A DNA stretch of 64,000 nucleotides from CAYWOS01 sp964459985. GTDB taxonomy: Bacteria; Bacillota; Clostridia; Christensenellales; Aristaeellaceae. The translations under genes and the position numbers were made by a program. Positions 1 through 8,074 of this stretch are shown here, piece by piece. Below the pieces are notes generated by a model that saw only the letters and a program-made list of their open reading frames with translations, was not told where the DNA came from and did no database searches. Where the stretch lies: positions 1 to 64,000 of the forward strand of contig CAYWOS010000007.1 of NCBI GenBank assembly GCA_964459985.1. Reading direction: 5' to 3'. Position 1 is the first letter of the stretch. Each line of letters begins with the position of its first letter.

Positions 1-1
1 C

Positions 2-1507
2 CGCGCGGCGCGGGATTTCCTCGGCGCGCTCACGCTGTCCGAGAAGAATACCATGATTGCCGAGCAGATTCTCAAGGAGATCAGCGCGCGCCTTGGCTTT
101 CTGTGCGATGTCGGGCTGGATTACCTGACGCTTTCGCGCGGCGCGGTGACGCTGTCCGGCGGCGAGGCGCAGCGCATCCGCCTCGCCACGCAGATCGGGA
201 GCGGATTGATGGGCGTACTGTATATTCTGGATGAGCCGTCCATCGGTCTGCACCAGCGCGATAACCAACGCCTGTTGGCAACGCTCAAACACCTGCGCGA
301 TCTGGGCAACACGCTCATTGTGGTCGAGCATGACGAGGAAACGCTGCGCGCCGCCGATTGCCTGGTCGATATTGGTCCGGGCGCGGGCGAGCATGGCGGG
401 CGCGTGGTCGCGCAGGGCAGCGTTCGGGAGGTGATCGCTTCGCCCGAATCGATCACGGGGCAGTATCTTTCGGGACGGAAATCCATTCCCGTGCCGGGCG
501 CGCGGCGCGAGCCGACCAACTGGCTGACCGTCCGGGGCGCGCGCGAGCATAACCTCAAGAACATCACCGTCGATTTCCCGCTCGGCGTGTTCTGCTGCGT
601 CACCGGCGTGTCGGGGAGCGGCAAGAGCAGCCTGGTCAACACCATCCTCTACCCCGCGCTGGCGCACGATCTCAACCGCGCGCGCACCCGCCGCGCCGAT
701 TTCGACGGCGTCAAGGGACAGTGGAAGCTCGACAAAATCATCAACATCGATCAGTCCCCCATCGGCCGCACCCCGCGCAGCAACCCCGCGACGTACACCG
801 GGCTGTTTGACCTGATCCGCCGCGTATTCGCCGCCACCGCCGAGGCGAAAACGCGCGGCTACAAGGAAAACCGCTTTTCCTTCAACGTCAAGGGCGGACG
901 GTGCGAGGCATGCGCAGGCGACGGGCTGATCAAGATCGAAATGCACTTTATGTCGGATATCTACGTGCCCTGCGAGGTCTGCCACGGCAAGCGCTACAAC
1001 CGCGAAACGCTCGAGGTCAAGTATCGCGGCAAGAGCATCAGCGACGTGCTGGATATGACCGTCGAGGACGCCGCGAAGGTGTTCGAGGCGCACCCGCAGA
1101 TCATGACCAAGCTGCAAACGCTCTGCGACGTCGGGCTGGGCTATATCCGTCTGGGACAGCCCAGCACCACGCTGTCGGGCGGCGAGGCGCAGCGCATAAA
1201 ATTGGCGACCGAGCTCAGCCGCCGCGCCACCGGGCGCACCATCATCCTGCTCGACGAGCCGACGACGGGACTGCACATGGACGATGTCTCGCGCCTGATC
1301 GCCGTGCTCCAGCGCCTTGTCGACGCCGGCAACACCGTGCTCGTCATCGAGCACAATCTCGACGTGATCAAGACCGCCGACTACCTCATCGATCTGGGCC
1401 CCGAGGGCGGCGACAAAGGCGGCACGCTCGTCGCCGCCGGCACGCCCGAGCAGGTCGCGGCAGTGGCGGAAAGCTATACCGGCATGTATCTCAAAGGGAT
1501 GCTGTAA
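2..1507 (+). CDS. uvrA: UvrABC excision nuclease subunit A, C-terminal part (5' truncated by window edge)
   Basis: DNA-damage-recognition ATPase of nucleotide excision repair; it works in the cytoplasm as a dimer with UvrB. The reading frame is open from base 2, so the gene starts outside the window; the first ATG at 53 is internal. Visible are the ABC signature and Walker B of the first ATPase half (LSGGEAQRI near 150-180, then LDEPS), the second Walker A (GVSGSGKSS near 610-635), the paired CxxC zinc motif (CEAC near 903, CEVC near 970), a second LSGGEAQRI near 1180 and LDEPTTGLH near 1250. The C-terminus looks complete. A terminator hairpin follows. Identification is unambiguous. Confidence 0.98.
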   Translation, partial: RAARDFLGALTLSEKNTMIAEQILKEISARLGFLCDVGLDYLTLSRGAVTLSGGEAQRIRLATQIGSGLMGVLYILDEPSIGLHQRDNQRLLATLKHLRDLGNTLIVVEHDEETLRAADCLVDIGPGAGEHGGRVVAQGSVREVIASPESITGQYLSGRKSIPVPGARREPTNWLTVRGAREHNLKNITVDFPLGVFCCVTGVSGSGKSSLVNTILYPALAHDLNRARTRRADFDGVKGQWKLDKIINIDQSPIGRTPRSNPATYTGLFDLIRRVFAATAEAKTRGYKENRFSFNVKGGRCEACAGDGLIKIEMHFMSDIYVPCEVCHGKRYNRETLEVKYRGKSISDVLDMTVEDAAKVFEAHPQIMTKLQTLCDVGLGYIRLGQPSTTLSGGEAQRIKLATELSRRATGRTIILLDEPTTGLHMDDVSRLIAVLQRLVDAGNTVLVIEHNLDVIKTADYLIDLGPEGGDKGGTLVAAGTPEQVAAVAESYTGMYLKGML

Positions 1508-1549
1508 GCGTACGGCGGACGGCGCGCCGCGAAAGTTTACCGCAAACGG

Positions 1550-1580
1550 AAGAAAACGCCGCGTTCACGCGTTTTCTTTT
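1550..1580 (+). terminator. Rho-independent terminator after uvrA
   Basis: A 10-bp stem (1550-1559 with 1569-1578, sequence AAGAAAACGC and its complement) with a 9-base loop runs into a TTTT tract. Confidence 0.75.
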
Positions 1581-1622
1581 ATGTGCGGCGCGCACAAATC
1601 TGTACACGGAAGGTATACTGCA

Positions 1623-2555
1623 ATGAAAAAACTTCTCTCGCTGATCGTTGCGCTGATGATGGCGCTTCCCGCCTTCGGGATCGCTGACGAGCGCGGCTCG
1701 TTCTATTTTGAACCGTTTCAGGGCGGCGCGATGGGCGTGCGTTTTATCGACGTGACGGTGGACGAGGACGCCGATATCATGTCGCTGTGGGTTCGGCAGG
1801 ACGTGACGAACGTCGTGCTGGAAAAGCTTACGTGGGACGCCTATATGATGGCCGAAACCGTTTTTCACGCCGACAGTCTGGCGAGCAATCAGGTGATTAA
1901 TCTCAAGGCGTATCTGTACGACGTCATGCCCGCCTTCCGCGTGTCCTGCGTGAACGCGGCGGGACAGGAAGAGCGGTGGTACCTCGCGGACAGCGGCGAG
2001 GACGGCTCGCTCCTGCTGCTGGACGCCGCCGAGGTCGAATCGTGGACGCCCGATCTGTTTGACGAATTGGCAGGCCTGCAATTCATCTTTTCCTCGGGCG
2101 CGGGCGCGTGGAGCACGTTCCTGACCATTCAGGGCGGCGCCTTTACGGGCGAGTTTCACGACGCCGAGATGGGCGAACGCGCCGACGCCTATCCGAACGG
2201 CTCGGAGTACGGCTGCCTTTTCCACGGCGAAATGACTTATGCCGGCCAGATCGACGAATATTCGTTCGCGCTTCAATGCGCGTCGCTCGAACTGGACGAG
2301 GGGCAGATTCCCGAACTGATCGCCGACGGCGTGCATTATGTCACAACCGCGCCCTACGGCCTCGAAAATGCCGGCATATTGACGCTGTACGCGCCCGGCT
2401 GTCCCGTTGATTCGCTGCCGGAGGCGCTGCTGCCGTGGCTGCATTTGGAGGATATGCCGGGCGACAAAACCGTGCTGCAAACGTATGTCCTGTACAGCCC
2501 CGCCGACGAAAGCGGTTTTGTCGGCTATCCGGCCGAGAACGGCGCGGAGCCGTAA
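1623..2555 (+). CDS. Secreted protein of unknown function
   Basis: A 310-residue protein that I do not recognise. The ATG at 1623 is chosen because a GGAAGG sequence lies just upstream and the protein then begins with a clean signal peptide (MKK, a hydrophobic core to about residue 20, cleavage likely after Ala21). The mature part is acidic, rich in Asp, Glu, Trp and aromatic residues, and has no further membrane span or obvious repeat. An in-frame ATG at 1581 would put non-signal residues in front. It lies between the uvrA terminator and the ADP-ribosylglycohydrolase, with which it may share a transcript (10-base gap). It is probably exported; nothing in it suggests an enzymatic motif. Confidence 0.7.
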   Translation: MKKLLSLIVALMMALPAFGIADERGSFYFEPFQGGAMGVRFIDVTVDEDADIMSLWVRQDVTNVVLEKLTWDAYMMAETVFHADSLASNQVINLKAYLYDVMPAFRVSCVNAAGQEERWYLADSGEDGSLLLLDAAEVESWTPDLFDELAGLQFIFSSGAGAWSTFLTIQGGAFTGEFHDAEMGERADAYPNGSEYGCLFHGEMTYAGQIDEYSFALQCASLELDEGQIPELIADGVHYVTTAPYGLENAGILTLYAPGCPVDSLPEALLPWLHLEDMPGDKTVLQTYVLYSPADESGFVGYPAENGAEP

Positions 2556-2565
2556 GCGCGTGGAT

Positions 2566-3744
2566 ATGAATGTGAACGAGCGCAAAACGCGCGGCAGGAA
2601 TGACCGCGCGGGCACAACAGGGCGACCCGACAGCGATAGCGGTATCGCGCCTTCTGCCCGAATCGACCGGATTCGGGGCTGCATGATCGGAGGCGCCGCC
2701 GGCGACGCGCTCGGGTACGAAGTTGAGTTCAACACATGGCCGGAGATCCGGAAGCGCTTTGGCGCGGACGGCGTTCAGGCCTTTGTTTTGAACGGCGCAG
2801 CCCGCCTCGCATCCATATCGGACGACACGCAGATGACGCTTTTCACGGCGAACGGATTGCTGAACGGGCTTGCCGGAGAGCGCCTGCGCGGCGTCGCCGC
2901 CCCGCTTGAGAACGATATCTATCACGCGTATCTGGAATGGCTGCGTACGCAGGGTTATCCGGGGCCGGAGGAGCAAATCTGCTGGCTGTCGGGCGTCCCG
3001 GCGCTTTCCTCATGCCGCGCGCCGGGCAACACATGCCTGTCCTCTCTGGCGTCGGGCGTCATGGGGACGATCGAAAACCCGCCGAATCAGAGCAAGGGAT
3101 GCGGCGGCGTCATGCGCGTCGCTCCGGTCGGCGTCTGTATACAAAATGCAGAACAGGCCGCCTTGCTGGGAGCAAAGGCCGCCGCGATCACGCACGGGCA
3201 TTCGCTTGGGTATATGCCCGCCGCGGTTCTGGCGTATATCGTCAACCGACTGATCTACACCGATTTGTCGCTGCCCGCAATCGTTCGGGACAGCGCGGCG
3301 GCATTGCGCAGGCTGTTCCCGGACGACGGCCATCTGAATTTCCTGATCTCGCTGATCGCCCGGGCGCAGCAACTGGCGGCTTCCGACATGACCGATTCGG
3401 ACAGCATCGCCTGTCTGGGGCAGGGTTGGGTCGGCGAGGAAGCGCTGGCCATCGCGCTCTATTGCGTTCTGCGTCATGATCGCGACTTCCGATCGACCGT
3501 GATCGCGGCGGTCAATCATGACGGCGACAGCGATTCCACCGGCGCGATCGCCGGCAACATCATGGGCGCGCGATGCGGATACGGGCGCATTCCGCAGGCA
3601 TACACGGAGAATCTGGAACTGCGCGATACGATCCTTGAAATCGCGGACGACATGTATTGGTTCACGCAGCGCCCCGAAAACACGGAAAGCGACGGGCGAC
3701 GGACCGCGAAATACGCGAGCGTCGATGACGATTCACACAAATAA
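2566..3744 (+). CDS. ADP-ribosylglycohydrolase family protein
   Basis: Member of the DraG/ARH family, which removes ADP-ribose from proteins or small molecules using two Mg ions. Family hallmarks are the N-terminal RIRGCMIGGAAGDALG stretch (about residues 36-50), the metal-binding SDDT (85-88) and the C-terminal HDGDSDSTGAIAGN block (about 318-331) with Asp319, Asp321 and Asp323. Start: ATG 2566, or GTG 2560 six bases earlier; the first 35 residues are low-complexity and basic, so ATG 2683 is also possible. Length (392 residues) is slightly above family average because of this extension. Substrate is unknown. It ends just before a bidirectional terminator. Confidence 0.88.
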   Translation: MNVNERKTRGRNDRAGTTGRPDSDSGIAPSARIDRIRGCMIGGAAGDALGYEVEFNTWPEIRKRFGADGVQAFVLNGAARLASISDDTQMTLFTANGLLNGLAGERLRGVAAPLENDIYHAYLEWLRTQGYPGPEEQICWLSGVPALSSCRAPGNTCLSSLASGVMGTIENPPNQSKGCGGVMRVAPVGVCIQNAEQAALLGAKAAAITHGHSLGYMPAAVLAYIVNRLIYTDLSLPAIVRDSAAALRRLFPDDGHLNFLISLIARAQQLAASDMTDSDSIACLGQGWVGEEALAIALYCVLRHDRDFRSTVIAAVNHDGDSDSTGAIAGNIMGARCGYGRIPQAYTENLELRDTILEIADDMYWFTQRPENTESDGRRTAKYASVDDDSHK

Positions 3745-3771
3745 AGCGGCCTGCGCAATCATGATGGCCGA

Positions 3772-3805
3772 CAAAAACGACCCGACTGATATCGGGCCGT
3801 TTTTG
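3772..3805. terminator. Bidirectional rho-independent terminator
   Basis: The core CCCGA-CTGATA-TCGGG is flanked by an A-run on the left and a T-run on the right, so it can stop transcription both of the ADP-ribosylglycohydrolase gene (+) and of the carbohydrate operon arriving from the right (-). Confidence 0.85.
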
Positions 3806-3892
3806 TGCAGGCAGCGCGCGGAGCGGCGCCGCTCCGACATTCTCCTTCGCGCGGAGCGGCGCGCCGCGTTCCTATCCGGGATAAAAAGCGCT

Positions 3893-4543
3893 TCAGCAGC
3901 GATCGGCGCCGACGCCTTGCAGGAACTGCTTGGCGATGTACATGCAGCCGATCTGGTTGGGATGCACGCGGTCCCACGCGATATTGCACGGGTGCATATG
4001 CTCGAAGAGGCGATCCCACGCCGCCTGCAGATCGATCAGGCACAGACCGTGCCGCGCCGCGACGCGCGAGACGGCCGCGCCGTACTCGTCCATGCGTCTG
4101 CGCATGGCGTCGGCGCGGTTCGGCTCCATAAAATATGGCGTCATGAGCACCATGCCCTTGACGGCGGGCAGCGTGCGCGCGACCAAACGCTCGTACGTCT
4201 CCTCGAACTCCTCGAGCGGCACGTGCGATTCGGGGATCTGCGGCGAATCGAACTGCCGCCAGACGTCGTTGATGCCGATCAGCACGACGACCCAATCCGG
4301 ATGAAGATCCATCACGTCGGTCTGCCAGCGCGCGTCGAGATCGCGAATCTGGTTGCCGCCGATGCCCATGTTGATGACGCGCAGGTTCATTTCCGGGTAC
4401 ATGCAGCAAAGCAGCGAGGCGGCGTCCGCCACGTAGCTCCTGCCCCACGCGTTGAACAGCCCCTCGCCCACCGGGCGCTTGCGCTCGTAATCCGAGATCG
4501 AGTCGCCGATCACGAGGATCGTGTCCTCCCGTTCAAACAGCAT
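3893..4543 (-). CDS. SGNH/GDSL hydrolase (probable carbohydrate esterase)
   Basis: A 216-residue cytoplasmic esterase of the SGNH superfamily. The blocks are visible: GDS with nucleophile Ser15, the block II Gly/Asn (GGN 62-64), GIND with Asn92, and DRVHP with Asp191 and His194. Relatives remove acetyl groups from oligosaccharides or rhamnogalacturonan. ATG 4543 is preceded by GAAGGAG. It is the last gene of the minus-strand sugar operon, 16 bases after the GH36-like gene, so it probably deacetylates the imported oligosaccharide. No signal peptide is present. Confidence 0.87.
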   Translation of the reverse strand: MLFEREDTILVIGDSISDYERKRPVGEGLFNAWGRSYVADAASLLCCMYPEMNLRVINMGIGGNQIRDLDARWQTDVMDLHPDWVVVLIGINDVWRQFDSPQIPESHVPLEEFEETYERLVARTLPAVKGMVLMTPYFMEPNRADAMRRRMDEYGAAVSRVAARHGLCLIDLQAAWDRLFEHMHPCNIAWDRVHPNQIGCMYIAKQFLQGVGADRC

Positions 4544-4559
4544 ATGCTTTCTCCTTCTG

Positions 4560-6176
4560 TCACAGCTTCCACGGGCGCGACCGCTCGGCGTCCATGAACC
4601 ATCGGTACCCGATCGCGCGCCCGTCCATATCATACAGCCCGGGCTGCGCGTTGTCAAACCAATCGACGGGCTCGAACGCGCGCGCCCCGCGCGACCATTC
4701 CCTGAACGCGCGGCGGATATCATCGGTCATTTCCTTGGTGCACAGGCCGGGCGTCGCCGAGACGAACAGGGGCGTGCCGCTTTTGGCGATCAGATCGAGG
4801 AACTGCCTGTTTTGCCGCCACGGAATCCCGCCCTCAACAATGCCGACGCAGTCGACGTCCATGGCGAAGAACGCGCCGTCCTGCGCGAGACGGAAGGCGA
4901 GCGTGTTGACGCCCATCGCCACCGTGCGCTCCCAACTGAACGCGTTGGTATCGTCGCCGCCGCGATGGATGTGGATCGCGCCCGCCGCCAGATGCCCGGG
5001 CACGTTGCAGCCGATGAGCACGGCGTCGCCCGCGTGTTCACGGATGGTTCCGCACAGGGCTTTGACGCACATCGCGCTGGTTTGAGCGCGGTCGGCGAAC
5101 GTCCAGCCGCCGATCCGCATCAGCTCATCCGGCTCGCGGATGTACAAGCCGAGCAGATCGCGGACGATGAAGTCATACTTGATCAGCTCGTATCCCCATT
5201 CGGCAAGGCGCGCGATATCCCTGCCGATCACGTCGAGGTTTTCAGGGACGGAACAGTCGAGCACGTCGCAGGCGTGCCCCGGCACGCGCGGGCCGGGCAG
5301 GAAGCGATCGAGGTTTTCAAGCGGACGCAGCCAGATGCCCGGGCGGCAGCCCATGCCCCGGATGGCGCGCGCAAGCCCCGGCATGTCCGGGAAGCGCTCG
5401 TTGCCGCGCGTATAGGGACGTCCCGCCGCGCTCTTGACGGACGCGTGCTCCTGCCAGCAGTCGTCAATGACGACATAGGGCGATTCGTTCAGTCCCTCCG
5501 TCCATGTACGCGTTTCCTCCGCCTGCCGCAGGATATCCTCCGCCGAGGCTTTGCCGTAGGCGTAGTACCAATTGTTGCTGCCGAACGCCGGATGCGGCGG
5601 CAGAAGCGGGCGCTCGCAAAGCGTCCCGCAGAACGCGCGGATCGCCTGAAACGCGCTGACGCCCGAATAGACGCCGCATTTCACCGTTGCCGGCGCGATG
5701 GTCTTTCCCCGCAGGATCACGCCCATGCCGCCGCAGCGCACGTCCAGATACAGCGTCAGCCCGCCGTCGTCCGCCAGCCAGCAGCAAAAGGCGTCCGGCG
5801 CGGTCATCACGCCCGCCGCCTTTGTGGTTTGCCCGTCGCTGACGGCAAAATACCACGGCATCAGCCGCCGTGCGTCCAGTCCGCGCCAAGCAAAGCGGCC
5901 GTAGCCGCGCTCGAAGGCGTCGCCGAGGAAACGGCTGCCGCGCGCCCACGCGCCGCGCCAGCGAAGCGTTATCGCGCGAATCGCGGTCGCTCCGCCCGTC
6001 AGGCGGTATTGCGTGCGGTCGGGCAAAACGCGCGCTTCCAGCCGCACGTCGTTCCATGTAAAGCCGCCACCGTCCCTTTCCATCGGGGCGTCGCCGCTCT
6101 CGGTGTACACGCGGCAGGCGTCGGCAAGCCGAAGACAATCGGCCGGAAAAACCCCGTTCAAATCAGCCCGTGGCAT
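4560..6176 (-). CDS. GH36/GH27-type glycoside hydrolase (alpha-galactosidase-like)
   Basis: A 538-residue TIM-barrel glycosidase of the melibiase clan. ELIKYDF around residue 335 matches the KxD nucleophile motif (Asp335), and HRGGDD near 405-409 fits the acid/base region. VVIDDCWQ (235-242) and GIWLRP (280-285) are further barrel strands common to the clan. The N-terminal ~190 residues form a beta-rich domain. There is no signal peptide, so it acts inside the cell on imported substrate. AGGAGG lies seven bases before ATG 6176. It is the first enzyme after the two permease genes. Exact sugar specificity cannot be read; alpha-galactoside is the default. Confidence 0.82.
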   Translation of the reverse strand: MPRADLNGVFPADCLRLADACRVYTESGDAPMERDGGGFTWNDVRLEARVLPDRTQYRLTGGATAIRAITLRWRGAWARGSRFLGDAFERGYGRFAWRGLDARRLMPWYFAVSDGQTTKAAGVMTAPDAFCCWLADDGGLTLYLDVRCGGMGVILRGKTIAPATVKCGVYSGVSAFQAIRAFCGTLCERPLLPPHPAFGSNNWYYAYGKASAEDILRQAEETRTWTEGLNESPYVVIDDCWQEHASVKSAAGRPYTRGNERFPDMPGLARAIRGMGCRPGIWLRPLENLDRFLPGPRVPGHACDVLDCSVPENLDVIGRDIARLAEWGYELIKYDFIVRDLLGLYIREPDELMRIGGWTFADRAQTSAMCVKALCGTIREHAGDAVLIGCNVPGHLAAGAIHIHRGGDDTNAFSWERTVAMGVNTLAFRLAQDGAFFAMDVDCVGIVEGGIPWRQNRQFLDLIAKSGTPLFVSATPGLCTKEMTDDIRRAFREWSRGARAFEPVDWFDNAQPGLYDMDGRAIGYRWFMDAERSRPWKL

Positions 6177-6188
6177 ACGGACGCCTCC

Positions 6189-7067
6189 TTATCCTTTCAC
6201 GCTGCCCAGCACCAGCCCCGCCGTGAAGTATTTTTGCAGGAACGGATAGACCACCAGCACGGGCAGCATCCCCAGAAAGAGCTGCGAGGCGCGCGCCGTG
6301 CGCGCGTTGAGCACGGCAAGCAACAGGGCGTACTCGTCGCCCGCGCTGCGGATGAGCAGGTCGGGATCGACAATCAGCGTGCGCAGATAGGTTTGGAGCG
6401 GGTACATGGTCGACTGATTCATGTAAATCAGACCGTCGAACCACGAATTCCAATGACTGACGATGCAGAACAGCCCGACGGTCGCCAGCGAGGGCTTCGC
6501 CACCGGCAGCAGGATGGACACCAGCGAGCGGACGCATCCCGCGCCGTCGATCTCGGCGGCCTCCTCCAGCTCCTTGGGCATGGTGCGGAAGAAATTCATC
6601 AGGATAATCATGTTCCCCACCGGCACCGCGCCGGGCAGGATCAGCGCCCAGATCGAGTTGAGCAGCTTGAGCTTGACCATCACGAGATAGGACGGAATCA
6701 TGCCGCCCGAGATCAGCATGGTGACGACGAAGTACCACGAGATCGCCGTGCGCCCGGGCAGCCGCCGCGAATCGCGCGAAAGCGGATAGGCGGTCAGGAT
6801 CATCAGCAGCATATTGAGGCTGACGCCGCTCGCAACGCGGATGACCGATACGACGAGCGCGCGGATGAACTTATCGCTGCGCAGGACGAATTTGTACGAT
6901 TCCAGCGTGAAATCCACCGGCAGCAGGGAAACGCGCTTGCCGTTGACCGCCGCGCTGGACGAAAACGACAGCGCGAGAATGTGGATAAAGGGGAGCAGGC
7001 ACAGAACGGCCGTCAGGGTCAGCACCAGATATATGGTCGCCTGGCCGAGGGAGATCTTCTTTTGCAT
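6189..7067 (-). CDS. Carbohydrate ABC transporter permease, LplC/YtcP type
   Basis: A 292-residue inner-membrane permease with about six membrane spans. The cytoplasmic EAA loop is clear (EEAAEIDGAG followed by LPVAKP). The C-terminus ends with the family-typical GSVKG. It pairs with the LplB-type permease upstream and the binding protein before that. No ATPase gene lies nearby, as is usual for these systems, which share an MsmX/UgpC-type ATPase encoded elsewhere. GGGAGGA precedes ATG 7067. It lies 11 bases after the upstream permease. Confidence 0.93.
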   Translation of the reverse strand: MQKKISLGQATIYLVLTLTAVLCLLPFIHILALSFSSSAAVNGKRVSLLPVDFTLESYKFVLRSDKFIRALVVSVIRVASGVSLNMLLMILTAYPLSRDSRRLPGRTAISWYFVVTMLISGGMIPSYLVMVKLKLLNSIWALILPGAVPVGNMIILMNFFRTMPKELEEAAEIDGAGCVRSLVSILLPVAKPSLATVGLFCIVSHWNSWFDGLIYMNQSTMYPLQTYLRTLIVDPDLLIRSAGDEYALLLAVLNARTARASQLFLGMLPVLVVYPFLQKYFTAGLVLGSVKG

Positions 7068-7078
7068 GGCTTTCCTCC

Positions 7079-7969
7079 CTAAAACACGCGATAGTTCGCG
7101 ACCCGGTCGGCCAGGAAATATCCGAGTCCCACCAGCACGAAGGACACCGCGGATTTGAACAGCCCCACGGCGGCCGCCGGCGAATACTGAAGCTGCTCCA
7201 GCCCCAGCCGGTATACGAACGTATCGATGATATCGCCCGATTCGTACACGATGGGGCTGTACAGATTAAATACCTGATCAAAGCCGGCGTTGAGCACGTT
7301 GCCAAGGCTGAGCACCGTCATCAGCGTGATGATGGGCGTGATGCCCGGCAGGGTGATATGGAGCGTTTGCTTCCATCGTCCCGCGCCGTCCACCATCGCA
7401 GCCTCGTAGAGCGTCGGATCGATGCCCGTCAGCGCCGCCATGTAAACGATGGTGCCGTAGCCGAAGGATTTCCAGACATGCGATATGATCAGCGTGCCCG
7501 GAAAGGTCGCGTTATTGCCCAGAAACAGGACAGGGTCCCGGCCGAACAGCCCGAGAATCTGATTGATCACGCCGTTCAGACTCAACAGATCGGTCAGTAT
7601 GCCCGCCATGATAACCCACGATATGAAGTGGGGCAGATACACGACGGTCTGAAACGCGCGCTTGAAGCGCGGCACGCGCACCTCGTTGAGCATCAGCGAA
7701 AAGATCACGGGCACGACGATGCCCAGAATGATCTTGAGAACGGCGATATAGAAGGTATTCCAGATCGTGCGGACAAAGCCGGGCATTTTGAACACATACG
7801 CGAAATTGTCCAGCCCGATCCACGGGGAATCGAACAGCATGCGCGGGTTGTATTTCTCAAAGGCGATCACGATGCCGTACAGGGGAATATAGCTGAAGAT
7901 AAACACAAGCACGACGCCGGGAACCAGCATCAGGTAAAGCGGCCAGGCACGAAGGATTCGTTTGGACAT
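7079..7969 (-). CDS. Carbohydrate ABC transporter permease, LplB type
   Basis: A 296-residue permease with six predicted spans starting with WPLYLMLVPGVVLVFIF. The EAA loop reads YEAAMVDGAG followed by LPGITP. ATG 7969 is chosen over the upstream in-frame ATG (8041) because GGAG sits eight bases before it and family members start at this point. It follows the substrate-binding-protein gene across a spacer carrying a strong hairpin (8015-8057). Partner of the LplC-type permease. Confidence 0.93.
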   Translation of the reverse strand: MSKRILRAWPLYLMLVPGVVLVFIFSYIPLYGIVIAFEKYNPRMLFDSPWIGLDNFAYVFKMPGFVRTIWNTFYIAVLKIILGIVVPVIFSLMLNEVRVPRFKRAFQTVVYLPHFISWVIMAGILTDLLSLNGVINQILGLFGRDPVLFLGNNATFPGTLIISHVWKSFGYGTIVYMAALTGIDPTLYEAAMVDGAGRWKQTLHITLPGITPIITLMTVLSLGNVLNAGFDQVFNLYSPIVYESGDIIDTFVYRLGLEQLQYSPAAAVGLFKSAVSFVLVGLGYFLADRVANYRVF

Positions 7970-8014
7970 CGTTATCGCTCCATTCGCAAGATCGGGGACG
8001 GCGCGCGACGCGGA

Positions 8015-8057
8015 ATCAGGCGCGGGCGACGCTCGACGCATATCGCCCGCGCCTGAT
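8015..8057 (-). promoter_or_regulatory. Intergenic stem-loop between binding-protein and permease genes
   Basis: A perfect 15-bp stem (8015-8029 with 8043-8057) has a 13-base loop. No T-run follows on the minus strand, so it is more likely a 3'-end stabiliser or partial attenuator than a full terminator. Confidence 0.7.
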
Positions 8058-8074
8058 CATATCATAGGGATCGT

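Noticed and set aside
4521..7082. 853-residue open frame on the + strand
   Set aside because: Antisense to the GH36-like and permease genes; His/Arg/Gln-rich composition typical of shadow frames.
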